From assembly GCA_910579425.1 (NCBI GenBank), contig CAJTVL010000059.1:1-24956 (forward strand): a stretch of DNA of 24,956 nt, given 5' to 3'. A program made the translations under genes and the position numbers. Below, in pieces: positions 6,636 through 14,104 of the stretch; the stretch's first letter is position 1; each line of letters begins with the position of its first letter. This stretch comes from an uncultured Lachnospiraceae bacterium. Lineage in GTDB: Bacteria > Bacillota > Clostridia > Lachnospirales > Lachnospiraceae. The notes under the pieces were generated by a model. It saw only the letters and a program-made list of their open reading frames with translations. It had not been told where the DNA came from and made no database searches.

Positions 6636-8600
6636 TCATTCCTCGGACAAATTTAAAAGAGTATCCACATATTTTCTTTCCATCTGATGTCTCGCCTTCC
6701 TGGTCTCCACCGAATCAAAGATAATGGAAAAATCATAATCCTCCGGATATAGCTTTTCCGCCGCCACATGGAGCCTGACCCTCTTATGATTAATATAAAT
6801 CTTCTTATCCTGAAGCTGCACACGTAGCACGCCCTTTTCATTTACCGGCTCACAGACGATTCCGATTTTTTTGTCCGGGTAAATCATGACGCTGTCCCCC
6901 CGTCTGAACTTTTGGGAGAGCCCGGCGTCTGCATGGACAGCTTTTTGTTTCCGGACATGAGGCATTTTTTCCTTCTTCCATCCTGTCTCATCCGCCTTGA
7001 AATCCGGATTTAAAAAAATATCATTTTCTGTCACCTTTCCGGGTTCGCTGAGCCCCTGGGAGCCGTAGGCCGCCTGGGCCGCATCCGCAAGCATGGCGGC
7101 GGACATCCCCAGCTTCCTTGCAATATAAAAAGCACAGCTCTCCCCGGCCTCTCCGATCACAAGCTGATACAAGGGCTTTAAGCTCTCCTTGTCAAAGGTC
7201 ATCCTGGCATTGATCACCCCTTCCTCCCGCTCCGCATAGGTTTTAATCTCCGGATAGTGGGTGGTGACCAGATACAAAGCGCCGCTCTTTTTCAGAGCCT
7301 TCAGGATTGCAACCGCGATTCCCATTCCCTCCGCAGGGTCTGTCCCCGAGCCCAGCTCATCCAAAATAACCAGGCTTTCCTGACCGGCCTTTTGCAAAAT
7401 GGAGAGCACATTCGTAATATGGGCGGAGAAGGTAGAAAGATTTTCGGATAAATTCTGTCCGTCCCCGATGTCGCAGAGGATCAGGTTATTCATACAAATA
7501 CGGGCTTTTTCGGCCGCAACGTGCAGCCCGCACTGTGCCATCATGCAGCTTAAGGCCACGGTCTTGATCGCCACGGTCTTTCCGCCTGTGTTAGGCCCTG
7601 TGATGATCACCCCGTTTATCCCCGTCCCGATTTCAAAATCGAGAGGCACGTTCACCCTCTTATCCATCAGCGGATGTCTTCCCTTTTCCAGACAAATGCG
7701 GCGCTCCGTGTTGATCTCCGGTTCTACTCCCTCATAAGACAGGCTCAGCTTTCCCTTTGCAAAGATAAAATCCAGCTTTTCTATGGTTTTTGCATTCTGC
7801 CTGATCACCTCAGCCTGATCCGAAAGCATGGCCGTAAGCTCGTAAAGGATCCGCCTTTCCTCGTTTTCCGCATCAATCTTAAACTCCTGCAGTTCTTCAA
7901 AAAGTCTGGCTACGGCAGGCGGCTCGATAAACAGAGTGCTTCCTGTGGAAGATTTGTCGATCACGCTTCCGCCTATCCTGAATTTGTACTCCTTTTTTAC
8001 CGGGATACAGATGCGTCCGTTCCGGATAGTGCTGAAGTGATCCGACATACACTCCTTGTTTGCCCTTATCACGCCCTCCGCCTTTTCCCGCATCTTTGCC
8101 TGTGTCCGGTCGATGCCGTCCCGCAGGGATTTCAAGAGCTTTGACGCGTAATCATCCACCCGTCCGCTCCTGATTTTCTGGTTCAGTTCACCCCGGATCT
8201 CCTCCAGAGAATCCAGGTTTTCCTCATAGTATGGCAGGCTGAGCTCACAGGCCTTTCCTCTGCACAGGTAATCCTTCAGCCGCTTCACAGCGGTCAGAGT
8301 AACCCCGATTTTTTCAAGCTCGGCGGCACTCAGACAGCTTTCCTTTTCCGCCCTCTCGATCAGTTCGGCTATGCCCTCTAAGGCCGTCACCGGCGGATCC
8401 CCATACCGGTCCAGCAAAATCCTGGCCTCCGTGGTTTCCTTAAGCCGGGCGCGCACCTCTGATTCCGCCAACACCGGTTCCAAACTTCTGATTCTTTCTT
8501 TTGCTTTAAGGGTATTGGCATTTTCCAGAAGCTTCTCTATGATCCGGTCAAATTCCAGCATCCTCGGGGATGCTGTCTCATAAAAATACTGTTTCTCCAT
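6636..8600 (-). CDS. MutS2-like ATPase without Smr domain
   Basis: A 654-residue MutS-family protein. An N-terminal helical MutS2-type core and clamp (about 1-300) leads into the ATPase: Walker A GPNTGGKT at about 335-342, the MutS block NLSTFSAHI at about 388-396, Walker B LVILDELGSGTDP at about 410-422 and TTHYPE at about 446. After the ATPase, a KOW-like beta segment (FRRGDSVMIYP...GVLRVQLQDKKIYI) is seen, and the protein ends soon after. Canonical MutS2 is about 780-790 residues with a C-terminal Smr nuclease domain; that domain is absent here. Canonical MutS2 suppresses recombination and rescues collided ribosomes; this shorter paralogue may clamp without cutting (inference). ATG follows AAAGGAAGAAAG. 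Confidence 0.88.
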   Translation of the reverse strand: MEKQYFYETASPRMLEFDRIIEKLLENANTLKAKERIRSLEPVLAESEVRARLKETTEARILLDRYGDPPVTALEGIAELIERAEKESCLSAAELEKIGVTLTAVKRLKDYLCRGKACELSLPYYEENLDSLEEIRGELNQKIRSGRVDDYASKLLKSLRDGIDRTQAKMREKAEGVIRANKECMSDHFSTIRNGRICIPVKKEYKFRIGGSVIDKSSTGSTLFIEPPAVARLFEELQEFKIDAENEERRILYELTAMLSDQAEVIRQNAKTIEKLDFIFAKGKLSLSYEGVEPEINTERRICLEKGRHPLMDKRVNVPLDFEIGTGINGVIITGPNTGGKTVAIKTVALSCMMAQCGLHVAAEKARICMNNLILCDIGDGQNLSENLSTFSAHITNVLSILQKAGQESLVILDELGSGTDPAEGMGIAVAILKALKKSGALYLVTTHYPEIKTYAEREEGVINARMTFDKESLKPLYQLVIGEAGESCAFYIARKLGMSAAMLADAAQAAYGSQGLSEPGKVTENDIFLNPDFKADETGWKKEKMPHVRKQKAVHADAGLSQKFRRGDSVMIYPDKKIGIVCEPVNEKGVLRVQLQDKKIYINHKRVRLHVAAEKLYPEDYDFSIIFDSVETRKARHQMERKYVDTLLNLSEE

Positions 8601-8796
8601 GTTTCTCTTTCTTCCTTTCTTCCTGCACTTTTATACAGCAATGGAGAAAGCCAATCCATTGGCCGTCATCCATAAAAACAGGCCGCTGAAATATCTGCCC
8701 GCTTTGAGCATACTACTTCCACGGCCTGTCGGCTTTTCCCATAAAAAACACAGCATTTTCCGGCAAAAGCAAATTTCCTTATGCACCTCTGCGCAC

Positions 8797-8825
8797 AAAA
8801 AAAGCACATCCCGACGGATATGCTC
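8797..8825 (-). terminator. Second terminator-like hairpin in the leader of the MutS2-like gene
   Basis: On the minus strand AGCATATCC (8824-8816) pairs with GGATGTGCT (8811-8803) around a 4-nt loop, followed by seven T. This is a textbook intrinsic terminator, placed about 200 nt before the MutS2-like start. Confidence 0.75.
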
Positions 8826-8907
8826 TTAAATCCATAATAATATTCCCCAATGGGAATCTCTTTGAAGTGTATGATAAGCATTTCGCAAGGCAGATAAAGG
8901 GTATAAC

Positions 8908-8932
8908 AAAAAACGCTCCAGGCGTCCAAAGC
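8908..8932 (-). terminator. First terminator-like hairpin in the leader of the MutS2-like gene
   Basis: On the minus strand GCTTTGG (8932-8926) pairs with CTGGAGC-side bases (8921-8915) through a 7-bp stem rich in G.U pairs, then G and six T. Weaker than the hairpin at 8797-8825. Confidence 0.55.
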
Positions 8933-8948
8933 TATCCCCTGCAACTGT

Positions 8949-8987
8949 TCAGTTGTCGTTTCTCTCCTTCACTTCCACACTTAACAT
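8949..8987 (-). CDS. Possible 12-residue leader peptide
   Basis: ATG at 8987 is preceded 7 nt upstream by GAGAGG and reads 12 codons (MLSVEVKERNDN) to TGA at 8951-8949, just before the first terminator-like hairpin. Position suits a translated attenuator leader, but the peptide has no run of a regulatory amino acid, so support is modest. Confidence 0.25.
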   Translation of the reverse strand: MLSVEVKERNDN

Positions 8988-9019
8988 GCACTTACCTCTC
9001 TTTCCTTCACAATAAAATT

Positions 9020-9048
9020 ATTGTAATTCCCTTATGAAGAAATGTCAA
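9020..9048 (-). promoter_or_regulatory. Near-consensus promoter of the MutS2-like gene leader
   Basis: On the minus strand TTGACA (9048-9043) and TACAAT (9025-9020) are spaced by 17 nt. It lies 420 nt before the MutS2-like start and points away from the metallo-beta-lactamase-fold gene. Confidence 0.75.
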
Positions 9049-9170
9049 GTCTATTTTCTTGGTATATTTATACGATTTTGTCCCATTTTTAAACAATAAA
9101 ATTGAATATTATTCCCGAAACATACGTTTTCAGTAGGAATCCGCAAATACCCGTAGTAAAATAAAATTAT

Positions 9171-9233
9171 CGGGGGTTCCAGATGCACCCCGAACCGCTG
9201 CTGTGAGCGGCCCCAGGCCGTACACCGTAACGG
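9171..9233 (+). promoter_or_regulatory. Three tandem small hairpins in the 5' leader of the MBL-fold gene
   Basis: CGGGG (9171-9175) pairs with CCCCG (9188-9192); CCGCT (9195-9199) with AGCGG (9206-9210); CCGTA (9218-9222) with TAACGG (9228-9233, one bulge). They end about 30 nt before the chosen start. GC-rich within an AT-rich intergenic stretch. No known riboswitch class is recognised; it may affect mRNA stability or translation. Confidence 0.45.
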
Positions 9234-9261
9234 AAATTTGCAGAAAGGTATGGATAACGGT

Positions 9262-10494
9262 ATGAAAAAATATTCAAAATTTATCACAGGCATATTTTTA
9301 ATTGCGGCTATCCTGGCAGGAAGTATTTCTTCCCGGCCTATGGAAACCCTGGCGGCCGATCCCGGCACGATGGAAGTGCATTTCCTGGATGTGGGGCAGG
9401 GAAACTCCACCCTGATCACCTGCGACGGACATTCCATGCTGATTGATGCCGGAGAAGATTCCAAGGGAACCCTGATCCAAAACTACCTGAACAAACAAAA
9501 GGTAGAAAGCCTGGACTATCTGGTTCTCACCCACCCCGATTCCGATCATATCGGCGGCGCGCCTGTAATTATCTCCAAATTCAAAATCAATAAAGTGTTT
9601 GTCTCCAATTACGAAAAAGACAATAAAACCTATCAGAAACTGATTCAGTCTCTGGATAACAAGCGCCTTAAATCTGTCACACCGGATGTGGGCGCCCAAT
9701 ACACCCTCGGCAAGGCCACAATCACCTTTTTAGCTCCAAACGATGAGTATGATAATCCCAATGATTCCTCTGTGGCCCTGCTTGTCCAAAACGGGGAGAA
9801 CCGTTTCCTGTTCACCGGGGATGCACAGGAAGCGGCGGAAAAAGATATTCTTGCAACCGGGCTCGACATTTCGGCAGACGTTTATCTTGCGGGACACCAT
9901 GGCAGCAGAACCTCCACCTGCGAAGATTTTTTTGAAGCGGTAAATCCCTCCTGCGCAGTGATAAGCTGTGAGGAGGGCAACTCCTACGGACATCCCCATG
10001 CCCAGACCCTCAACACCTTCCGCACAAACAGGGTTAAGGTATACAGGACGGATGAGGACGGCACGATCATCGCTACCTCAGACGGAAAAAATATCACCTT
10101 CAATGTGCCCGCCTCAGAAACCTGGAAAGCCGGAGAGCCCACCCGGAGCGCTTCGTCCTCCACCGGACAGACTTCTTCTGCCGGGACATCTGCTCCGTCA
10201 AAGAGCTCCGGCGATGCCCCGGTTTCCGACGGCCTGGCAGACGCTCCTGCCGGGGATGCCGATACTGCGCCGCAGCCCCAAATCCGTGAAGAAGCCCCTC
10301 CTGCGTCAGAAACCCTGCAGGAGCCCCAAAGCCAGGAGCCCCAGGGCCTTACCTATGTTTTAAATGTAAAGACAAAAAAGTTTCATCTTCCCTCCTGCAG
10401 CTCTCTGCCTACCACCAACCGGCAGGATTCCACTGACAGCAGAGATACTATTCTCTCTCAGGGATATGTACCCTGTAAGAGATGCAATCCCTAA
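9262..10494 (+). CDS. Secreted MBL-fold hydrolase (ComEC C-domain-like) with Ada-like zinc tail
   Basis: A 410-residue protein. Residues 1-32 form a signal peptide (MKKYSKFITGIFLIAAILAG, cleavage likely after LAA). Residues about 36-290 are a metallo-beta-lactamase fold like the nuclease domain of ComEC: VGQGNST, HPDSDHIGG (His91, Asp93, Asp95, His96), FTGDA (Asp187), AGHHGS (His212/213) and SYGHPH. A Ser/Ala/Pro-rich linker follows, then a C-terminal motif FHLPSC...GYVPCKRCNP (about 374-410) that resembles the Ada-type Cys4 zinc site found in secreted nucleases. A role as an extracellular or wall-exposed nuclease or phosphodiesterase is inferred. ATG 9262 gives the cleanest signal peptide; an in-frame ATG at 9250 sits too close to AAAGG. 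Confidence 0.85.
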   Translation: MKKYSKFITGIFLIAAILAGSISSRPMETLAADPGTMEVHFLDVGQGNSTLITCDGHSMLIDAGEDSKGTLIQNYLNKQKVESLDYLVLTHPDSDHIGGAPVIISKFKINKVFVSNYEKDNKTYQKLIQSLDNKRLKSVTPDVGAQYTLGKATITFLAPNDEYDNPNDSSVALLVQNGENRFLFTGDAQEAAEKDILATGLDISADVYLAGHHGSRTSTCEDFFEAVNPSCAVISCEEGNSYGHPHAQTLNTFRTNRVKVYRTDEDGTIIATSDGKNITFNVPASETWKAGEPTRSASSSTGQTSSAGTSAPSKSSGDAPVSDGLADAPAGDADTAPQPQIREEAPPASETLQEPQSQEPQGLTYVLNVKTKKFHLPSCSSLPTTNRQDSTDSRDTILSQGYVPCKRCNP

Positions 10495-10536
10495 AAAGCA
10501 GCGGATGTGAGGCTTCGCTAACTATCCTTATACCGA

Positions 10537-10576
10537 CCAAAAAGGTGTTGCTCCCGATCCGGCAACACCTTTTTGG
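10537..10576. terminator. Bidirectional terminator between convergent genes
   Basis: A perfect 15-bp inverted repeat (10537-10551 with 10562-10576) with A-run and T-run flanks and a 10-nt loop lies between the MBL-fold gene (+) and glgP (-). The symmetric A/T tracts let it end transcription from both sides. Confidence 0.93.
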
Positions 10577-10604
10577 CGATGTTCTTCCTATATCAAATCC
10601 TGTT

Positions 10605-12914
10605 TTACTCCAGCTTCCAAATATCTCTGTTATACTCCGCAATGGTCCTGTCCGAAGAGAAAAATCCCGCCATTGCAATATTCACCAGCATCATTTTCTT
10701 CCACTTCTCACGGTCCTCATAATCTGCAATCGCTTTATCCTTCACTGCAATATAATCCTCCAGGTCAAGCAGAGTCATAAACCAGTCCTTATGAAGCAGT
10801 TCATGATGCAAACGCTCCAGATTTTCCTTGTGTCCTATCCTAAGAGCCTGCTCTCCCACAATAAAGTCCACCGCTTCCCGGACAACGGGGCTCTTCTCAT
10901 AATATTCCCGTGACACATAGTCCCTGTTTTCATAATGTGCAATCACAGACTCTGATTTTTCCCCGAAAATATAAATATTATCGTCTCCCACAAGCTCATG
11001 AATTTCCACATTTGCGCCGTCTGAGGTTCCCAGAGTAACTGCGCCGTTTAACATAAACTTCATATTCCCGGTACCGGAAGCCTCCTTAGACGCCAGGGAA
11101 ATCTGCTCGGAAATATCGCAGGCAGGAATCAGCCTTTCCGCATAGCTGACATTGTAATTTTCCACCATCAGCACCGTCATATAAGGGCTTGCCTCCGGGT
11201 CATTATTTATAATTTCCTGCAACACCAGAATCAGGTGAATGATATCCTGGGCAAGCACATAGGCCGGAGCTGCCTTGGCCCCGAAGATATAGGCCACCGG
11301 CCTGACCGGTTTTTTCCCTCTTTTGATTTCCAGATATTTGTGGATAATATAAAGGGCATTCATCTGCTGCCGTTTATATTCGTGAAGGCGCTTAATCTGA
11401 ATGTCAAAGACTGCATCCGGATTCAGCCTGATTCCCTCAGCCGCCTCCACGTAGGCAGCCAGCTCCTTCTTGCGGTTCATCTTGATCTGAGCCAGCCGAT
11501 CAAGCACCTCCTGACTGTCCTCATATCTGAGCAGCTTTCTCAGTTTATCCGCATCCTTCTTAAACCCGTCGCCGATGGTCTGGGACAAAAATCCTGCCAG
11601 CTCCCGGTTACAGCTAAGAAGCCATCTTCTGAAGGTAATGCCATTGGTCTTATTGTTAAACTTTTCGGGATAAATCTTATAAAATGCATTCAATTCGGAG
11701 TTTTTCAGGATTTCCGTGTGAATCGCCGCCACCCCGTTTACGGAAAATCCGTAGTGAATATCGATGTGAGCCATATGCACCAGGCCATCCCTGTCGATAA
11801 TCCGCACCTCGGGATCCGGATATTTCTCTGCCGAGCGCCGATCCAGTTCTTTTATATAAGGAACAAGCTGGGGCACCACCTTTTCCAGATAGTTAAGCGG
11901 CCACTTTTCCAAAGCCTCCGCTAAAATTGTATGGTTGGTATAGGCGCAGGTTTTGCTCACCACCCCGATCGCCTCGTCCATGGAAAAAGCCTTTTCCTCC
12001 ACCAGAATACGGATCAGCTCCGGTATAATCAGGGTCGGATGGGTATCGTTAATCTGAATGACCGCATGCTCATACATTTTGCGCAGATCATATTTCCGCT
12101 CCTTTAATTCCAGCAGGATAAGCTGCGCCGCATTGCTTACCATAAAGTACTGCTGGTAAATGCGCAGTAAGCGTCCCTTTTCATCAGAGTCGTCCGGGTA
12201 CAAAAAGAGGGTAAGATTTTTTTCAATCAGCTCCTTGTCAAAGCTGATGCCTTCCTTCACAATGCTTTCGTCCGCCGACTCAATATCGAACAGCCGCAAT
12301 TTATTGACACCGCTGTTATAGCCCACCACGTCTATGTCATAAAGCCTGGAGGTCACCTTTCTCTCCCCAAAAAACACATCAAAAGAAACATCCGTTTTGG
12401 TCAGCCAGGACTCTCCCTCTATCCAGTCATTTTTTTCCGCCCGCTGGAGCCTTTCCCTGAAAACCTGCTTGAAAAGCCCAAAGTGATAGTTCAGGCCAAT
12501 CCCCTCCCCCGAAAGTCCCAGGGTTGCAATGGAATCCAGAAAACATGCGGCTAACCTCCCCAGCCCTCCGTTTCCAAGGGAAGGTTCCGGCTCTGCCTGC
12601 TCGATTTCCGACAGCTTCAGACCCTTTTCCTTCAAAATCTGGTCCAGCTTATCATAAACTCCAAGGTTGATCAGGTTGTTGGACAAAAGCTTCCCAATCA
12701 AAAACTCTGCTGAGATATAATACACTCTCTTCTTTCCTGTATTGGCATTTGAAACTGTCATAAGTCTTTTGGCAAGGGTGAGAACCACATAATAGGCCTC
12801 TGAGGCAGAAAGCTCTTCCACCTTCTTCTCAAACATCCCCTCTGCAATCTCATAAAGCTGCTGCTCCATATTGAGGACCAACACATCTTTCTGCAAGTTT
12901 GTCTGCATAGACAT
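10605..12914 (-). CDS. glgP: Glycogen/starch phosphorylase
   Basis: A 769-residue GT35 enzyme that releases glucose-1-phosphate from glycogen or maltodextrin using pyridoxal phosphate. Family blocks are clear: EPSLGNGGLGRLAACFLDS near residue 110, INDTHPT near 290, HTEILK, KTNGITFRRW, RLHEYKRQ near 510, and EASGTGNMKF with the PLP-binding Lys at about 619, then FSSDRTIAEY at the C-terminus. Slightly shorter than E. coli GlgP, as usual in clostridia. ATG 12914 is chosen: AAAGGAG lies about 11 nt upstream, while an in-frame TTG at 12938 precedes that site. Expression is probably controlled by the LacI-type repressor next door through the palindrome in its promoter. Confidence 0.95.
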   Translation of the reverse strand: MSMQTNLQKDVLVLNMEQQLYEIAEGMFEKKVEELSASEAYYVVLTLAKRLMTVSNANTGKKRVYYISAEFLIGKLLSNNLINLGVYDKLDQILKEKGLKLSEIEQAEPEPSLGNGGLGRLAACFLDSIATLGLSGEGIGLNYHFGLFKQVFRERLQRAEKNDWIEGESWLTKTDVSFDVFFGERKVTSRLYDIDVVGYNSGVNKLRLFDIESADESIVKEGISFDKELIEKNLTLFLYPDDSDEKGRLLRIYQQYFMVSNAAQLILLELKERKYDLRKMYEHAVIQINDTHPTLIIPELIRILVEEKAFSMDEAIGVVSKTCAYTNHTILAEALEKWPLNYLEKVVPQLVPYIKELDRRSAEKYPDPEVRIIDRDGLVHMAHIDIHYGFSVNGVAAIHTEILKNSELNAFYKIYPEKFNNKTNGITFRRWLLSCNRELAGFLSQTIGDGFKKDADKLRKLLRYEDSQEVLDRLAQIKMNRKKELAAYVEAAEGIRLNPDAVFDIQIKRLHEYKRQQMNALYIIHKYLEIKRGKKPVRPVAYIFGAKAAPAYVLAQDIIHLILVLQEIINNDPEASPYMTVLMVENYNVSYAERLIPACDISEQISLASKEASGTGNMKFMLNGAVTLGTSDGANVEIHELVGDDNIYIFGEKSESVIAHYENRDYVSREYYEKSPVVREAVDFIVGEQALRIGHKENLERLHHELLHKDWFMTLLDLEDYIAVKDKAIADYEDREKWKKMMLVNIAMAGFFSSDRTIAEYNRDIWKLE

Positions 12915-12959
12915 AAAACAATTTGCTCCTTTCCGCAATCTGTCATTTTGATATTATTT

Positions 12960-12974
12960 ATAATACACTTTTTG
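12960..12974 (-). repeat. 15-nt motif CAAAAAGTGTATTAT, copy 1
   Basis: Identical to 15052-15066 upstream of the CheX-like gene. This copy lies in the glgP 5' leader, just after the -10 box. Confidence 0.6.
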
Positions 12975-12982
12975 GCATAGTA

Positions 12983-13011
12983 AGTATACCATTGGAAAAC
13001 GTTTTCTGCAA
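12983..13011 (-). promoter_or_regulatory. glgP promoter with a LacI-type operator in the spacer
   Basis: On the minus strand TTGCAG (13011-13006) and TATACT (12988-12983) are spaced by 17 nt. The perfect palindrome GAAAACGTTTTC at 12995-13006 fills the spacer and touches the -35 box; its central CG is typical of LacI/CcpA-type operators. Occupancy would block RNA polymerase. The cognate protein is probably the LacI-type regulator encoded just upstream, with CcpA as the alternative. Confidence 0.8.
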
Positions 13012-13081
13012 GAAGAAACTAAACTCCTGTTCTCAAAGAATTTTTCGGTAAAATCTTTCCATGAGCTTTCTCTGTCGCCGC

Positions 13082-14071
13082 TCAACAGATAATGTCCATA
13101 TATTTCATTCTATCCAAAGAATACGGAGTTTTTACATCCTCCCCTTCTTTTCCGTTCATCAATTTCTGCAGCTCTTCCATTGCCGTTGCCGAAAGGCCTG
13201 CAAAATTCTGGCGCACCGTATTCATCTGCTTTCCCACATAACCCATGAGAATGATTCCGTCAAATCCGCATACCGGCCTGAAAATATCCATCTCCGTAAG
13301 GGCCTTCATGGCTCCGATCGCCATCAGATCAGAGGCGCAGATAACCGCATCATACTTTTCTCCGAATTCCAGAGTAATGTTACGTGCCTGCAACTCCGAA
13401 AGCCCGCCGCATTTCACCGTCATATCCAGATTCAGTTCCTCCCTGAGCAGCTCCATACCCTTAAGCCGCTCCTGGGTTACGTAACCGCTTTCTTTTCCCG
13501 AGATATACAGGATACGGCGGCAGTTATTATCCACCACGGTTTTCCTTGCCACATCATACTGCGCCCTGACATGGTCAATCCAGACGGAAGAAGTGCTTTT
13601 GTTGGAAAGAGGAGCGTCAATCACCACACACTTAAAGTACTCTCCCGCCACCAGCTCCAAAAGCACCCGATCCTCCTTTGAAATACCGTAAATAATAATT
13701 CCGCCGATACTCTGGGAGCCCAGATACCGAATCAGCTCCTCCACTGTTTTGTTCTGAAACATGGAAAAGAACAGGGTAATCACATCCAGGTTCAGCTCCA
13801 TGGCCTTATTGATGGCTCCCTGGATATACTGCAGACTGATTTCATCAATCGCCTGGGTCTTGGCATTGATATTCACCAGCAGCGCCACCCGTCCGGCTTT
13901 TTTGGAGGAAAGAGCCGCCGCCACGGAATTGGGAAGAAAATTAAGCTCCTCCACAGCCTTGTTCACCCTTCCTCTCGTCTCGTCGCTGACATTGGGATAA
14001 CTGTTTAAAACCTTGGACACGGTGGAGATTGCAACGCCGGCATGCCTTGCCACATCTTTAATTGATACCAT
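13082..14071 (-). CDS. LacI-family transcriptional regulator
   Basis: A 329-residue repressor: an N-terminal LacI helix-turn-helix and hinge (IKDVARHAGVAISTVSKVLN to about residue 22, PNSVAAALSSKKAG at the hinge) followed by a periplasmic-binding-protein-like sensor domain from about 60 to the end. ATG 14071 has GGGAGG 7 nt upstream; the in-frame TTG at 14074 is less likely. It lies between the CheX-like gene (33 nt upstream, same strand) and glgP, whose promoter holds a palindrome of the right kind. The ligand cannot be read, but a sugar or sugar phosphate linked to glycogen or maltodextrin use is the natural guess. Confidence 0.92.
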   Translation of the reverse strand: MVSIKDVARHAGVAISTVSKVLNSYPNVSDETRGRVNKAVEELNFLPNSVAAALSSKKAGRVALLVNINAKTQAIDEISLQYIQGAINKAMELNLDVITLFFSMFQNKTVEELIRYLGSQSIGGIIIYGISKEDRVLLELVAGEYFKCVVIDAPLSNKSTSSVWIDHVRAQYDVARKTVVDNNCRRILYISGKESGYVTQERLKGMELLREELNLDMTVKCGGLSELQARNITLEFGEKYDAVICASDLMAIGAMKALTEMDIFRPVCGFDGIILMGYVGKQMNTVRQNFAGLSATAMEELQKLMNGKEGEDVKTPYSLDRMKYMDIIC

Positions 14072-14104
14072 CAAACACCTCCCTCAGAAGCAATCCCGCA
14101 CAGG

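Larger units (their letters stand above)
8908..9013 (-). ncRNA. Candidate small RNA or attenuated leader RNA
   Basis: A strong promoter (9020-9048) would start RNA near 9013, and the first terminator-like hairpin would end it near 8908, giving about 105 nt. If that hairpin is passed, the second one at 8797-8825 would give about 215 nt, and full read-through reaches the MutS2-like gene. No known riboswitch or sRNA family is recognised in it. It contains a short palindrome (CAACTGAACAGTTG) and a 12-codon frame. Existence of the transcript is inferred from its signals only. Confidence 0.4.

Noticed and set aside
8666..8944. Open frame of 92 codons on the minus strand, upstream of the MutS2-like gene
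   Set aside because: It needs a TTG start with no well-placed ribosome site, runs through two terminator hairpins, and its composition is not protein-like.
8908..9013. Tetrahydrofolate riboswitch
   Set aside because: GAGAG and GTTAAGTGTG recall that class, but the closing CUCC strand and the other conserved blocks are absent.
11235..11924. 229-codon plus-strand frame
   Set aside because: Antisense shadow of glgP without recognisable motifs.
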